From Enterobacteriaceae bacterium 4M9 (GTDB lineage: Bacteria > Pseudomonadota > Gammaproteobacteria > Enterobacterales > Enterobacteriaceae), in contig JAADJJ010000001.1 of NCBI GenBank assembly GCA_010092695.1, positions 1,426,001 to 1,490,000 of the forward strand: DNA of 64,000 nt. Direction: 5' to 3'. Both the position numbers and the translations under genes were made by a program. Shown piece by piece: positions 34,573 through 42,352 of this stretch; position 1 is the stretch's first letter, and each line of letters opens with the position of its first letter. The notes beneath the pieces are model-generated. The model was not told the origin of the DNA. It made no database searches and worked only from the letters and a program-made list of their open reading frames with translations.

Positions 34573-35637
34573 ATGGCTATCGACGAAAACAAACAAAAGG
34601 CGTTAGCGGCAGCACTTGGCCAGATTGAAAAACAGTTCGGCAAAGGCTCCATCATGCGCCTGGGTGAAGACCGTTCTATGGATGTAGAAACGATCTCTAC
34701 CGGTTCTCTGTCACTGGATATCGCACTGGGTGCCGGTGGCCTGCCGATGGGCCGTATCGTGGAAATCTACGGGCCGGAATCTTCAGGTAAAACCACGCTG
34801 ACTCTGCAGGTGATTGCCGCAGCACAGCGCGAAGGCAAGACCTGTGCGTTTATCGATGCTGAACACGCGCTGGACCCGGTATATGCACGCAAGTTGGGCG
34901 TGGATATTGATAACCTGCTGTGTTCTCAGCCGGACACCGGTGAGCAGGCGCTGGAAATCTGTGACGCGCTGGCGCGTTCCGGTGCAGTGGATGTGATTGT
35001 CGTTGACTCCGTCGCTGCACTGACGCCGAAAGCCGAAATTGAAGGCGAAATCGGTGACTCTCATATGGGCCTTGCAGCACGAATGATGAGTCAGGCAATG
35101 CGTAAGCTTGCTGGTAACCTCAAGCAGTCCAACACGCTGCTTATCTTCATCAACCAGATTCGTATGAAGATTGGTGTGATGTTCGGTAACCCGGAAACCA
35201 CCACTGGCGGTAACGCGCTGAAGTTCTACGCTTCTGTGCGCCTGGATATTCGCCGCATTGGCGCGGTGAAAGAGGGGGAGAACGTCGTCGGTAGTGAAAC
35301 GCGCGTTAAGGTAGTCAAAAACAAGGTTGCGGCACCGTTTAAACAGGCCGAATTCCAGATTCTCTATGGCGAAGGTATTAACTTCTACGGCGAGCTGGTG
35401 GATCTCGGCGTGAAGCACAAGCTCATTGAGAAAGCGGGTGCCTGGTATAGCTATAACGGCGAAAAAATCGGTCAGGGTAAGGCAAACGCCTCTAACTTCC
35501 TGAAAGAAAATAAGCCAATGGCGACCGAGATTGAGAAAAAGCTGCGCGAAACGCTGCTGAACAACCCGGACGACAAACCGGACTTTGCCGTAGACGACCT
35601 GAGCGAAGGTGTTGCGGAAACCGATCAAGATTTCTGA
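34573..35637 (+). CDS. recA: RecA recombinase
   Basis: A 354-residue RecA, nearly identical to the E. coli protein in order and length. Walker A GPESSGKT lies at about 66-73; the DNA-binding L2 region reads GVMFGNPETTTGGNALKFYASVR (in parts). It forms ATP-dependent filaments on single-stranded DNA, drives strand exchange, and triggers LexA cleavage. ATG at 34573 is preceded by AGGAG. Regulated by the LexA box upstream; a strong terminator follows. Confidence 0.99.
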   Translation: MAIDENKQKALAAALGQIEKQFGKGSIMRLGEDRSMDVETISTGSLSLDIALGAGGLPMGRIVEIYGPESSGKTTLTLQVIAAAQREGKTCAFIDAEHALDPVYARKLGVDIDNLLCSQPDTGEQALEICDALARSGAVDVIVVDSVAALTPKAEIEGEIGDSHMGLAARMMSQAMRKLAGNLKQSNTLLIFINQIRMKIGVMFGNPETTTGGNALKFYASVRLDIRRIGAVKEGENVVGSETRVKVVKNKVAAPFKQAEFQILYGEGINFYGELVDLGVKHKLIEKAGAWYSYNGEKIGQGKANASNFLKENKPMATEIEKKLRETLLNNPDDKPDFAVDDLSEGVAETDQDF

Positions 35638-35643
35638 TGTTTT

Positions 35644-35674
35644 ACGGGGCTGCGAATGCAGCCCCGTTTGTTTT
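35644..35674 (+). terminator. recA terminator
   Basis: Perfect ten-base stem ACGGGGCTGC / GCAGCCCCGT with loop GAAT followed by TTGTTTT, located just after the recA stop; recX is reached by read-through. Confidence 0.93.
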
Positions 35675-35721
35675 ATGCCCGCCTGATTACCCTGATATAA
35701 CGCTGTTATCGGAATTTATCC

Positions 35722-36216
35722 ATGTCTGAATCTTCTCCCCGCCGTTCTGGTTATGCACGACTGCTCGACCGCGCTATGAGGATACTCGCCATGCGCGATC
35801 ATGGCGAACAGGAGCTACGGCGTAAACTTGCGGCAACGCTGGGCGATGGTGCAGATGAGCGTGATGCCACGCCGGACGACCTTGAGCGCGTGATTGCGCA
35901 ATGCCTGGAGCATCACTGGATTGATGATGAACGCTTTGCCCAGCGCTATCTGGCCGGACGCAGCCGCAAAGGCTATGGTCCGCAGCGTATTCGCCAGGAG
36001 CTACAGCAAAAGGGCGTTTTACGTGAATACATTGATGCTGCTTTAGCGGCGAGCGAGACAGACTGGGAGGCGCAGGCCCAGGTAACGGCAGAAAAGAAAT
36101 TTGGTTCTCCGCTACCCGCACACTTCCCGGAGAAGGCGAAAGTGCAGCGTTTTTTACTGTATCGCGGCTTCTATATGGAAGATATCCAGTCTATTTACCG
36201 AAATTTTAACGTTTAG
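35722..36216 (+). CDS. recX: RecA regulator RecX
   Basis: A 164-residue protein made of three-helix repeats: RLLDRAMRILAMRDHGEQEL, then DERFAQRYLAGRSRKGYGPQ with the family motif RIRQELQQKGV, and RFLLYRGFYMEDIQSIY. RecX caps RecA filaments and blocks their extension. Located downstream of recA past the terminator, as in E. coli (oraA). Confidence 0.95.
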   Translation: MSESSPRRSGYARLLDRAMRILAMRDHGEQELRRKLAATLGDGADERDATPDDLERVIAQCLEHHWIDDERFAQRYLAGRSRKGYGPQRIRQELQQKGVLREYIDAALAASETDWEAQAQVTAEKKFGSPLPAHFPEKAKVQRFLLYRGFYMEDIQSIYRNFNV

Positions 36217-36294
36217 CACACCAGGGGTTTTACTTCGCCTGCCAGAAAACATATCTTATCCCCCACTTTTACGCACAAACCGGTCGGGTAGAGT

Positions 36295-36306
36295 GTAAGC
36301 GCTTAC
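36295..36306. promoter_or_regulatory. Palindrome upstream of alaS, possible AlaS operator
   Basis: GTAAGCGCTTAC is a perfect 12-base palindrome 47 bases before the alaS start. E. coli AlaS represses its own gene by binding a palindrome at the promoter, so this is a candidate site by position; the exact E. coli operator sequence was not compared. Confidence 0.4.
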
Positions 36307-36352
36307 GCGGCCAGGTCCACAACGATTAGATAAGCTTTCTTTCAGGAAATTT

Positions 36353-38980
36353 ATGAGCAAGAGCACCGCTGAGATCCGTCAGGCGTTTCTCGATTTTTTT
36401 CACAGTAAAGGACACCAGATCGTTGCCAGCAGCTCTCTGGTTCCCGGTAATGACCCAACTCTGCTGTTTACCAACGCAGGTATGAACCAGTTCAAGGATG
36501 TCTTCCTTGGGCTCGACAAGCGTAACTATTCTCGCGCAACCACTGCACAGCGCTGCGTGCGCGCGGGCGGTAAGCACAACGACCTCGAAAACGTGGGGTA
36601 TACCGCTCGTCATCACACCTTCTTCGAAATGCTGGGCAACTTCAGCTTTGGCGACTACTTCAAGCACGATGCTATCAATTTCGCCTGGGAACTGTTGACC
36701 GGTGAGAAGTGGTTCAACTTGCCTAAAGACCGTCTGTGGGTGACCGTTTACGAAACCGACGACGAAGCCTACGAAATTTGGGAAAAAGAAGTGGGTGTGC
36801 CGCGCGAACGTATTATTCGCATTGGCGATAATAAAGGCGCGGCTTACGCATCCGACAACTTCTGGCAGATGGGCGATACTGGTCCGTGCGGCCCTTGCAC
36901 TGAAATTTTCTTCGACCATGGCGATCACATCTGGGGTGGCCCGCCGGGAAGCCCGGAAGAAGACGGTGATCGCTACATCGAAATCTGGAACATCGTGTTC
37001 ATGCAGTTCAACCGTCAGTCTGACGGTACGATGGAGCCGCTGCCTAAGCCGTCGGTAGATACCGGTATGGGCCTTGAGCGTATCGCGGCGGTGTTGCAAC
37101 ACGTGAACTCCAACTACGATATCGATTTGTTCCGCACGCTGATTGCCGCAGTGGCAAAAGTTACCGGCGCGACCGACCTGTCCAACAAATCGCTGCGCGT
37201 TATCGCTGACCACATCCGTTCCTGCGCCTTCCTGATTGCCGATGGCGTCACGCCGTCTAACGAAGGACGTGGCTATGTGCTGCGCCGTATCATTCGTCGC
37301 GCTGTGCGTCACGGCAATATTCTTGGCGCGAAAGACGCCTTCTTCTACAAGCTGGTTGCGCCGCTGATTGCCGTTATGGGCACCGCGGGTGAAGACCTGG
37401 CGCGTCAACAGGGCCTGGTAGAACAGGTACTGAAAACGGAAGAAGAACAGTTTGCCCGCACGCTGGAGCGCGGTCTTGCGCTGCTTGACGACGAGCTGGC
37501 ACGGCTGAAAGGGGATACCCTGGACGGCGAAACCGTATTCCGCCTGTATGACACCTATGGCTTCCCGGTTGACCTGACGGCTGACGTTTGCCGCGAGCGT
37601 AACCTGAAGATTGATGAAGCCGGTTTTGAAGCCGCAATGGAAGAACAGCGCCGTCGCGCCCGTGAATCCAGCGGTTTTGGTGCAGACTATAACAGCATGA
37701 TCCGCGTTGACGGCGCGTCAGAGTTTAAAGGCTACGACAGTCTTGCACTGACCTGCACCGTCACCGGCCTGTTTGTAGACGGCAAAGCCGTTGAGCAGAT
37801 TACCGCAGGCCAGGAAGCTGTTGTGGTGCTTAACGAAACGCCTTTCTATGCAGAGTCCGGCGGCCAGGTTGGGGACAAAGGTGTGCTGACAGGCACTGCC
37901 TTTAGCTTCCAGGTGCAGGATACACAGAAATATGGCCAGGCCATTGGCCACATCGGCAAACTGAACTCCGGCGTGCTGAAAATCAATGATGGTGTTCAGG
38001 CTGATGTAGACGACGCTCGTCGTGCTCGTATCCGTCTGAATCACTCAGCGACTCACCTTCTGCATGCTGCGCTGCGCCAGGTTCTGGGTACGCATGTGGC
38101 TCAGAAAGGGTCGCTGGTAAATGATAAAGGCCTGCGCTTTGACTTCTCGCATTTTGAAGCGATGAAGCCAGATGAGATTCGCGCCGTTGAAGATATTGTC
38201 AACGCGCAGATTCGCCGCAACCTGCCTATTGAAACCCATATTATGGATCTCGAAGCCGCGAAGGCGAAAGGTGCCATGGCGCTGTTTGGTGAGAAATATG
38301 ATGAGCGCGTTCGCGTGCTGAGCATGGGTGATTTCTCAACTGAACTGTGTGGCGGTACACACGCCAGCCGCACCGGTGACATTGGTCTGTTCCGTATTGT
38401 TGCAGAATCCGGTACGGCTGCAGGTGTGCGCCGTATTGAAGCGGTGACCGGTGAAGGCGCTATCGCGTATTTACATGCGCAAAGCGATCGCTTGCATGAA
38501 ATTTCACAGTTGCTGAAAGGCGACAGCAACAGCCTGAGCGAGAAAGTTCGTGCTGTGCTGGAACGTTCACGTCAGCTTGAAAAAGAGTTGCTGCAGCTTA
38601 AAGAGCAGCAGGCGGCTCAGGAGAGTGCAAGTCTCTCCAGCAAAGCCATCGATATTAAGGGCGTTAAAGTTCTTGTCAGTGAGCTGAGCGACGTTGAACC
38701 GAAGATGTTGCGCACGATGGTCGATGACCTCAAAAACCAGCTTGGTTCTACGGTCATCGTCCTGGCGACGGTGTCAGGTGATAAGGTTTCTCTGATTTCT
38801 GGGGTCTCCAAAGACCTGGTCGATCGCGTAAAAGCAGGCGATTTGATCGGGATGGTGGCACAACAGGTCGGAGGTAAAGGTGGCGGTCGCCCGGATATGG
38901 CTCAGGCCGGTGGTACCGATGCGAAAGCGCTACCGGGTGCTCTCTCCAGCGTTGAAAGCTGGGTTGCGTCCAGACTGTAG
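36353..38980 (+). CDS. alaS: Alanine--tRNA ligase
   Basis: An 875-residue class II synthetase. The catalytic domain starts EIRQAFLDFFHSKGHQIV and includes RCVRAGGKHNDLENVG and the motif-2 and -3 regions; the editing domain has LNHSATHLLHAALRQVLG (HxxxH) and ELCGGTHASRTGDIG (metal ligands); the C-Ala domain ends with GMVAQQVGGKGGGRPDMAQAGG. It charges tRNA-Ala and removes mischarged Ser and Gly. Length equals that of E. coli AlaS. Confidence 0.99.
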   Translation: MSKSTAEIRQAFLDFFHSKGHQIVASSSLVPGNDPTLLFTNAGMNQFKDVFLGLDKRNYSRATTAQRCVRAGGKHNDLENVGYTARHHTFFEMLGNFSFGDYFKHDAINFAWELLTGEKWFNLPKDRLWVTVYETDDEAYEIWEKEVGVPRERIIRIGDNKGAAYASDNFWQMGDTGPCGPCTEIFFDHGDHIWGGPPGSPEEDGDRYIEIWNIVFMQFNRQSDGTMEPLPKPSVDTGMGLERIAAVLQHVNSNYDIDLFRTLIAAVAKVTGATDLSNKSLRVIADHIRSCAFLIADGVTPSNEGRGYVLRRIIRRAVRHGNILGAKDAFFYKLVAPLIAVMGTAGEDLARQQGLVEQVLKTEEEQFARTLERGLALLDDELARLKGDTLDGETVFRLYDTYGFPVDLTADVCRERNLKIDEAGFEAAMEEQRRRARESSGFGADYNSMIRVDGASEFKGYDSLALTCTVTGLFVDGKAVEQITAGQEAVVVLNETPFYAESGGQVGDKGVLTGTAFSFQVQDTQKYGQAIGHIGKLNSGVLKINDGVQADVDDARRARIRLNHSATHLLHAALRQVLGTHVAQKGSLVNDKGLRFDFSHFEAMKPDEIRAVEDIVNAQIRRNLPIETHIMDLEAAKAKGAMALFGEKYDERVRVLSMGDFSTELCGGTHASRTGDIGLFRIVAESGTAAGVRRIEAVTGEGAIAYLHAQSDRLHEISQLLKGDSNSLSEKVRAVLERSRQLEKELLQLKEQQAAQESASLSSKAIDIKGVKVLVSELSDVEPKMLRTMVDDLKNQLGSTVIVLATVSGDKVSLISGVSKDLVDRVKAGDLIGMVAQQVGGKGGGRPDMAQAGGTDAKALPGALSSVESWVASRL

Positions 38981-38996
38981 CAAAATATAAGCCTCG

Positions 38997-39032
38997 AAAG
39001 CGTCATAACCTCAATTTGGTTATGGCGCTTTT
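38997..39032 (+). terminator. alaS terminator
   Basis: Fourteen-base stem AAAGCGTCATAACC / GGTTATGGCGCTTT (one G-U pair), loop TCAATTT, placed 16 bases after the alaS stop with a short T-run. Confidence 0.85.
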
Positions 39033-39213
39033 GCATCAAGTGATCAAAGTCAGGTTGAAGTTGTTCATATCGGCTAAACTTAGGTATAAATGAGTACAGT
39101 GTGATGAAGACAGGTGCCTCAGGGAATTTGTCATCGCTTACCGTTTCACGTTATATGATGGATAATGCCGGGATACAGAGACCCGACTCTTTCAATCTTT
39201 CAAGGAGCAAAGA

Positions 39214-39399
39214 ATGCTGATTCTGACTCGTCGAGTTGGTGAAACCCTCATGATTGGGGATGAAGTCACCGTGACAGTTCTAGGGGTGAAGGGCAACCAG
39301 GTTCGTATTGGTGTGAACGCCCCGAAAGAAGTTTCTGTACACCGTGAAGAGATCTACCAGCGCATCCAGGCTGAGAAGTCTCAGCAGACCAGTTACTAA
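39214..39399 (+). CDS. csrA: Carbon storage regulator CsrA
   Basis: A 61-residue RNA-binding protein, MLILTRRVGETLMIGDEVTV at the start and a C-terminal helix; the binding residues (L4, R7, R44 region) are present. It dimerises and binds GGA motifs in leader mRNAs, controlling glycogen, motility, biofilm and often T6SS genes. AAGGAG precedes the ATG. About 230 bases separate it from alaS, where several promoters drive csrA in E. coli. Confidence 0.98.
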   Translation: MLILTRRVGETLMIGDEVTVTVLGVKGNQVRIGVNAPKEVSVHREEIYQRIQAEKSQQTSY

Positions 39400-39405
39400 G
39401 GTTTG

Positions 39406-39443
39406 TGCGCCTCGCTAAACAGAGCGGGGCGCAGCCCTCTTTT
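39406..39443 (+). terminator. csrA terminator
   Basis: Eleven-base stem TGCGCCTCGCT / AGCGGGGCGCA (one G-U pair) with loop AAACAG, followed by a C/T-rich run ending CTCTTTTG. Confidence 0.85.
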
Positions 39444-39675
39444 GTCTTTTTTCTCCCGCTTCGCTTTCTGCTACTTTCCCTGATTCTCTTGTCTGCGGTT
39501 TCTCACGTTATCTGTGGCCCAGGGCAGACATAAATTCTGCGTTAAAAAGTACATTTATGGCATTACATGTATCTTTATCACCGGCGTTTTATCGCTGATA
39601 AAACAAGCGGTTTGTTGAGAAAGCAGGCCAATTGAGCGTGAAGTGTGCAATCGATTCATAGTTGGGAAAAATTGT

Positions 39676-39703
39676 TTGACTTATAAGTACCAGAAAGTAA
39701 TAT
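39676..39703 (+). promoter_or_regulatory. Promoter of the serV-argV tRNA operon
   Basis: TTGACT (39676-39681), 16 bases, TAATAT (39698-39703), then a GC-rich discriminator (GTGCGCC), the form of stringently controlled stable-RNA promoters. It lies 60 bases before tRNA-Ser. The rest of 39444-39762 shows no gene. Confidence 0.7.
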
Positions 39704-39762
39704 GTGCGCCATCGCAGCGACGATGAGCAAGTAGCTCTTCGAAGCACTCGTAAGAGGCGCGA

Positions 39763-39855
39763 GGTGAGGTGGCCGAGAGGCTGAAGGCGCTCCCCTGCTA
39801 AGGGAGTATGCGGTCAAAAGCTGCATCGGGGGTTCGAATCCCCCCCTCACCGCCA
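39763..39855 (+). tRNA. serV: tRNA-Ser (GCT anticodon)
   Basis: A 93-base class II tRNA with encoded CCA. The anticodon arm CTCCCCTGCTAAGGGAG carries GCT, the long variable arm is present, and the T-arm reads GGGGGTTCGAATCCCCC. Sequence and place match E. coli serV apart from a compensated change in the T-stem. Confidence 0.97.
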
Positions 39856-39858
39856 TTT

Positions 39859-39935
39859 GCATCCATAGCTCAGCTGGATAGAGTACTCGGCTACGAACCG
39901 AGCGGTCGGAGGTTCGAATCCTCCTGGATGCACCA
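39859..39935 (+). tRNA. argV: tRNA-Arg (ACG anticodon), copy 1
   Basis: A 77-base tRNA with encoded CCA; anticodon arm CTCGGCTACGAACCGAG carries ACG (read as ICG). Three bases after serV, co-transcribed with it. Matches the argV family of E. coli. Confidence 0.97.
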
Positions 39936-40257
39936 TATTTCGTGATATCGTTGTTAATGACGGTGTCGAAGGAGAATGAAGGCTGTTCTCCTGCACGAAG
40001 GAGGATAACGTCGCGTTAGCGACGGCCCGCAGGGTGAGGCGAAGCCGAATCATCCTCCTGGATGTACCATCTTCACAACGTGGCTTTAGCAGCGGCGTTG
40101 AAAAAAAGAGATTACGAAGGTAATCTTTTTTTTTAATCTCCAGTGTTGTCAGGTACGGCGGCACGATAAGCGGATAGCCGCTTGCAGCAAACATTTTGTT
40201 GCACCCCGTCTTCACACGTTATCAGGCTGATGGCGTTCAGACAGCAGTAATTTCGAT
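39936..40257 (+). other. Spacer between tRNA-Arg copies 1 and 2
   Basis: The first 135 bases repeat in the later spacers and end with a near copy of the tRNA 3' end (CCTCCTGGATGTACCA). The remainder is unique to this spacer and holds the hairpin with T-run annotated separately. No protein gene is supported. Confidence 0.7.
40109..40134 (+). terminator. Intrinsic terminator inside the tRNA operon
   Basis: Stem AGATTAC / GTAATCT with loop GAAG, preceded by an A-run and followed by eight T. It lies between tRNA-Arg copies 1 and 2, so the distal three copies depend on read-through or on another promoter. Confidence 0.7.
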
Positions 40258-40334
40258 GCATCCATAGCTCAGCTGGATAGAGTACTCGGCTACGAACCGA
40301 GCGGTCGGAGGTTCGAATCCTCCTGGATGCACCA
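40258..40334 (+). tRNA. argY: tRNA-Arg (ACG anticodon), copy 2
   Basis: Identical in sequence to copy 1, 77 bases with CCA. First of three copies spaced exactly 286 bases apart. The symbol follows the E. coli order argV-argY-argZ-argQ and is positional. Confidence 0.95.
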
Positions 40335-40543
40335 TATTTCGCGATATCGTTGTTAATGACGGTGTCGAAGGAGAACGAAGGCTGTTCTCCTGCACGAAGG
40401 AGGATAACATCGCGTTAGCGACGGCCCGTAGGGTGAGGCGAAGCCGAATCATTCTCCTGGATGCACCATCTTATTCAATACCGGCTCTGCCGGTTTTGAA
40501 AAGTCCTCAGCGTCTATGACGTTCAGGCAGCAGCAAACCCGAT

Positions 40544-40620
40544 GCATCCATAGCTCAGCTGGATAGAGTACTCGGCTACGAACCGAGCGGTCGGAGGTTC
40601 GAATCCTCCTGGATGCACCA
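40544..40620 (+). tRNA. argZ: tRNA-Arg (ACG anticodon), copy 3
   Basis: Identical 77-base tRNA, 286 bases after copy 2. Symbol by order only. Confidence 0.95.
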
Positions 40621-40829
40621 TATTTCGCGATATCGTTGTTAATGACGGTGTCGAAGGAGAACGAAGGCTGTTCTCCTGCACGAAGGAGGATAACGTCGCG
40701 TTAGCGACGGCCCGTAGGGTGAGGCGAAGCCGAATCATCCTCCTGGATGCACCATCTTCTTCAATACCGATCTTCCCGGTTTTGAAAAGCCCTCAGCGTC
40801 CATGACGTTCAGGCAGCAGCAAACCCAAT

Positions 40830-40906
40830 GCATCCATAGCTCAGCTGGATAGAGTACTCGGCTACGAACCGAGCGGTCGGAGGTTCGAATCCTCCTGGAT
40901 GCACCA
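40830..40906 (+). tRNA. argQ: tRNA-Arg (ACG anticodon), copy 4
   Basis: Identical 77-base tRNA, 286 bases after copy 3; last of the array. Symbol by order only. Confidence 0.95.
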
Positions 40907-41189
40907 TATTCCGCGATATCGTTGGTAATGACGGTGTCGAAGGAGAACGAAGGCTGTTCTCCTGCACGAAGGAGAATAACGTCGCGTTAGCGACGGCCCG
41001 TAGGGTGAGGCGAAGCCGAATCATCCTCCTGGATGCACCATCTTCTCTTATCAAACAAAATATAGTTTCCCCGAAAATCGCTACTTCCCGTTTTGTTGCA
41101 CTCAACGACGCCTTTTAAGTCACCTTATCTTGTCGCTTCCTCCCGTGCATTACCTCATTATCAAGACGGTTAACATTGTCTGAAAATCC

Positions 41190-41203
41190 GTCACGTACGT
41201 GAC
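41190..41203. promoter_or_regulatory. Perfect palindrome upstream of yqaB
   Basis: GTCACGTACGTGAC lies 79 bases before yqaB in the 240-base gap after the tRNA array. It looks like a dimer-binding operator, but I cannot name the regulator. Confidence 0.35.
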
Positions 41204-41281
41204 TGTCCCACTCGCAATTAGCGACTTTCCGCACAGTTTACGATAAAGTAACATCCTGATATTTTCCGGTGTGAGGGCAGC

Positions 41282-41848
41282 ATGTACGATCGTTACGACG
41301 GGCTAATTTTTGATATGGACGGTACCATTCTTGATACCGAGCCTACGCATCGTAAAGCCTGGCGTGAAGTGCTCGGGCGCTATGATTTGCGCTTTGACGA
41401 GCCTTCAGTCGTCGCACTCAACGGCTCTCCCACCTGGCGTATTGCCCAGCACATCATTGCGCAAAACCAGGCCAGTTTCGATCCTTATGTGTTGGCGCAG
41501 GAGAAGACGGCGCTCGTCAAAGCTATGCTGTTAGATAGCGTACAGCCTCTGCCGCTGATTGATGTTGTGAAAGAATGGCACGGACGCAGGCCGATGTCGG
41601 TCGGAACGGGCAGCGAGAGTGTTGTTGCAGAGGCTCTGCTGACCCACCTTGGGCTGCGGCACTACTTTTCGGCCGTGGTCGCCGCCGATCATATTCAACA
41701 TCCCAAACCTGCGCCCGATACCTTTTTGCGTTGTGCTGAGCTGATGGGCGTGGTGCCGCAGAAATGCGTGGTGTTTGAGGACGCCGATTTCGGCCTTCAG
41801 GCAGCCCACGATGCCGGTATGGACGCTGTGGATGTTCGCCTGCTGTGA
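41282..41848 (+). CDS. yqaB: HAD-family sugar phosphatase YqaB
   Basis: A 188-residue HAD phosphatase of the beta-phosphoglucomutase-like class. DGLIFDMDGTILDTEP holds the nucleophile Asp (FDMDGT); KPAPDTF and VVFEDADFGLQAA supply the other HAD motifs. E. coli YqaB hydrolyses fructose-1-phosphate and related sugar phosphates. Its stop overlaps the yqaA start by four bases (GTGA). Confidence 0.94.
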   Translation: MYDRYDGLIFDMDGTILDTEPTHRKAWREVLGRYDLRFDEPSVVALNGSPTWRIAQHIIAQNQASFDPYVLAQEKTALVKAMLLDSVQPLPLIDVVKEWHGRRPMSVGTGSESVVAEALLTHLGLRHYFSAVVAADHIQHPKPAPDTFLRCAELMGVVPQKCVVFEDADFGLQAAHDAGMDAVDVRLL

Positions 41849-42273
41849 GCGACACCTTATCGCTTCTCTCCCTGTTCTCTAGTAGTTTTCTCAGCGCCAC
41901 GCTGTTGCCCGGCAGCTCAGAAGCGCTGCTGGTCGCCTTACTGGTGGCCGGGAAGAGCACGCCCTGGCTGCTGATTGTCGTGGCGACAGTAGGTAACACC
42001 CTGGGGGGGCTGACCAATGTGGTCATCGGGCGGTTATTCCCGCTGCGAGAGCGCTCGCGCTGGCAGGAGAAGTCAGTGAGTTTGCTGCGGCGGTTTGGCC
42101 CGGCTGCACTATTGCTCAGTTGGGCGCCGCTGATAGGTGACCTTTTGTGCCTGCTGGCAGGTTGGTTGCGTCTGGCCTGGGGGCCGACGATATTTTTTCT
42201 GTGCCTGGGTAAAGCGCTGCGCTACATCGTGGTGACGGCGCTGACGCTACAGGGCATGGCATGGTGGCAGTAA
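41845..42273 (+). CDS. yqaA: Inner-membrane protein YqaA (DedA/SNARE-associated family)
   Basis: A 142-residue hydrophobic protein with about four membrane segments, GTG start overlapping yqaB. Conserved sections include LPGSSEALLVALL, GNTLGGLTNVVIGRLFP and RFGPAALLLSWAPLIGDLLC, as in YqaA. DedA-like proteins are linked to lipid scrambling and envelope balance; the specific role is not known. Confidence 0.92.
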   Translation: MSDTLSLLSLFSSSFLSATLLPGSSEALLVALLVAGKSTPWLLIVVATVGNTLGGLTNVVIGRLFPLRERSRWQEKSVSLLRRFGPAALLLSWAPLIGDLLCLLAGWLRLAWGPTIFFLCLGKALRYIVVTALTLQGMAWWQ

Positions 42274-42352
42274 TTGAAGTGATTGATGACCTTTAATCGG
42301 CAACCATTACAATTATGCTTAATAAAAATGTATTCGACAGGCGGAGGTCAAT

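Larger units (their letters stand above)
40258..41042 (+). repeat. Tandem 286-base units: tRNA-Arg plus spacer with tRNA 3'-end copy
   Basis: Units begin at 40258, 40544 and 40830. Each has tRNA-Arg followed by a conserved spacer containing a hairpin (GGAGAAC / GTTCTCC) and a second partial copy of the tRNA 3' end (CTCCTGGATGCACCA at about 40454, 40740 and 41026). The first tRNA-Arg at 39859 starts a related but longer unit. The units arose by duplication and are kept alike by recombination. Confidence 0.9.

Noticed and set aside
34783..35628. 281-residue frame antisense to recA
   Set aside because: Codon-bias shadow of a highly expressed gene; no family, and recA is certain.
36326..37408. 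360-residue frame antisense to alaS
   Set aside because: Shadow frame; the plus strand carries a complete, conserved AlaS.
40258..41042. Possible CRISPR array
   Set aside because: The repeats are 286-base tRNA units, not short repeats with unique spacers, and no cas genes are present.
39847..41105. Minus-strand small proteins containing MVHPGGFEPPTARF
   Set aside because: These are antisense readings of tRNA-Arg and its spacer, a well-known false annotation in enteric genomes.
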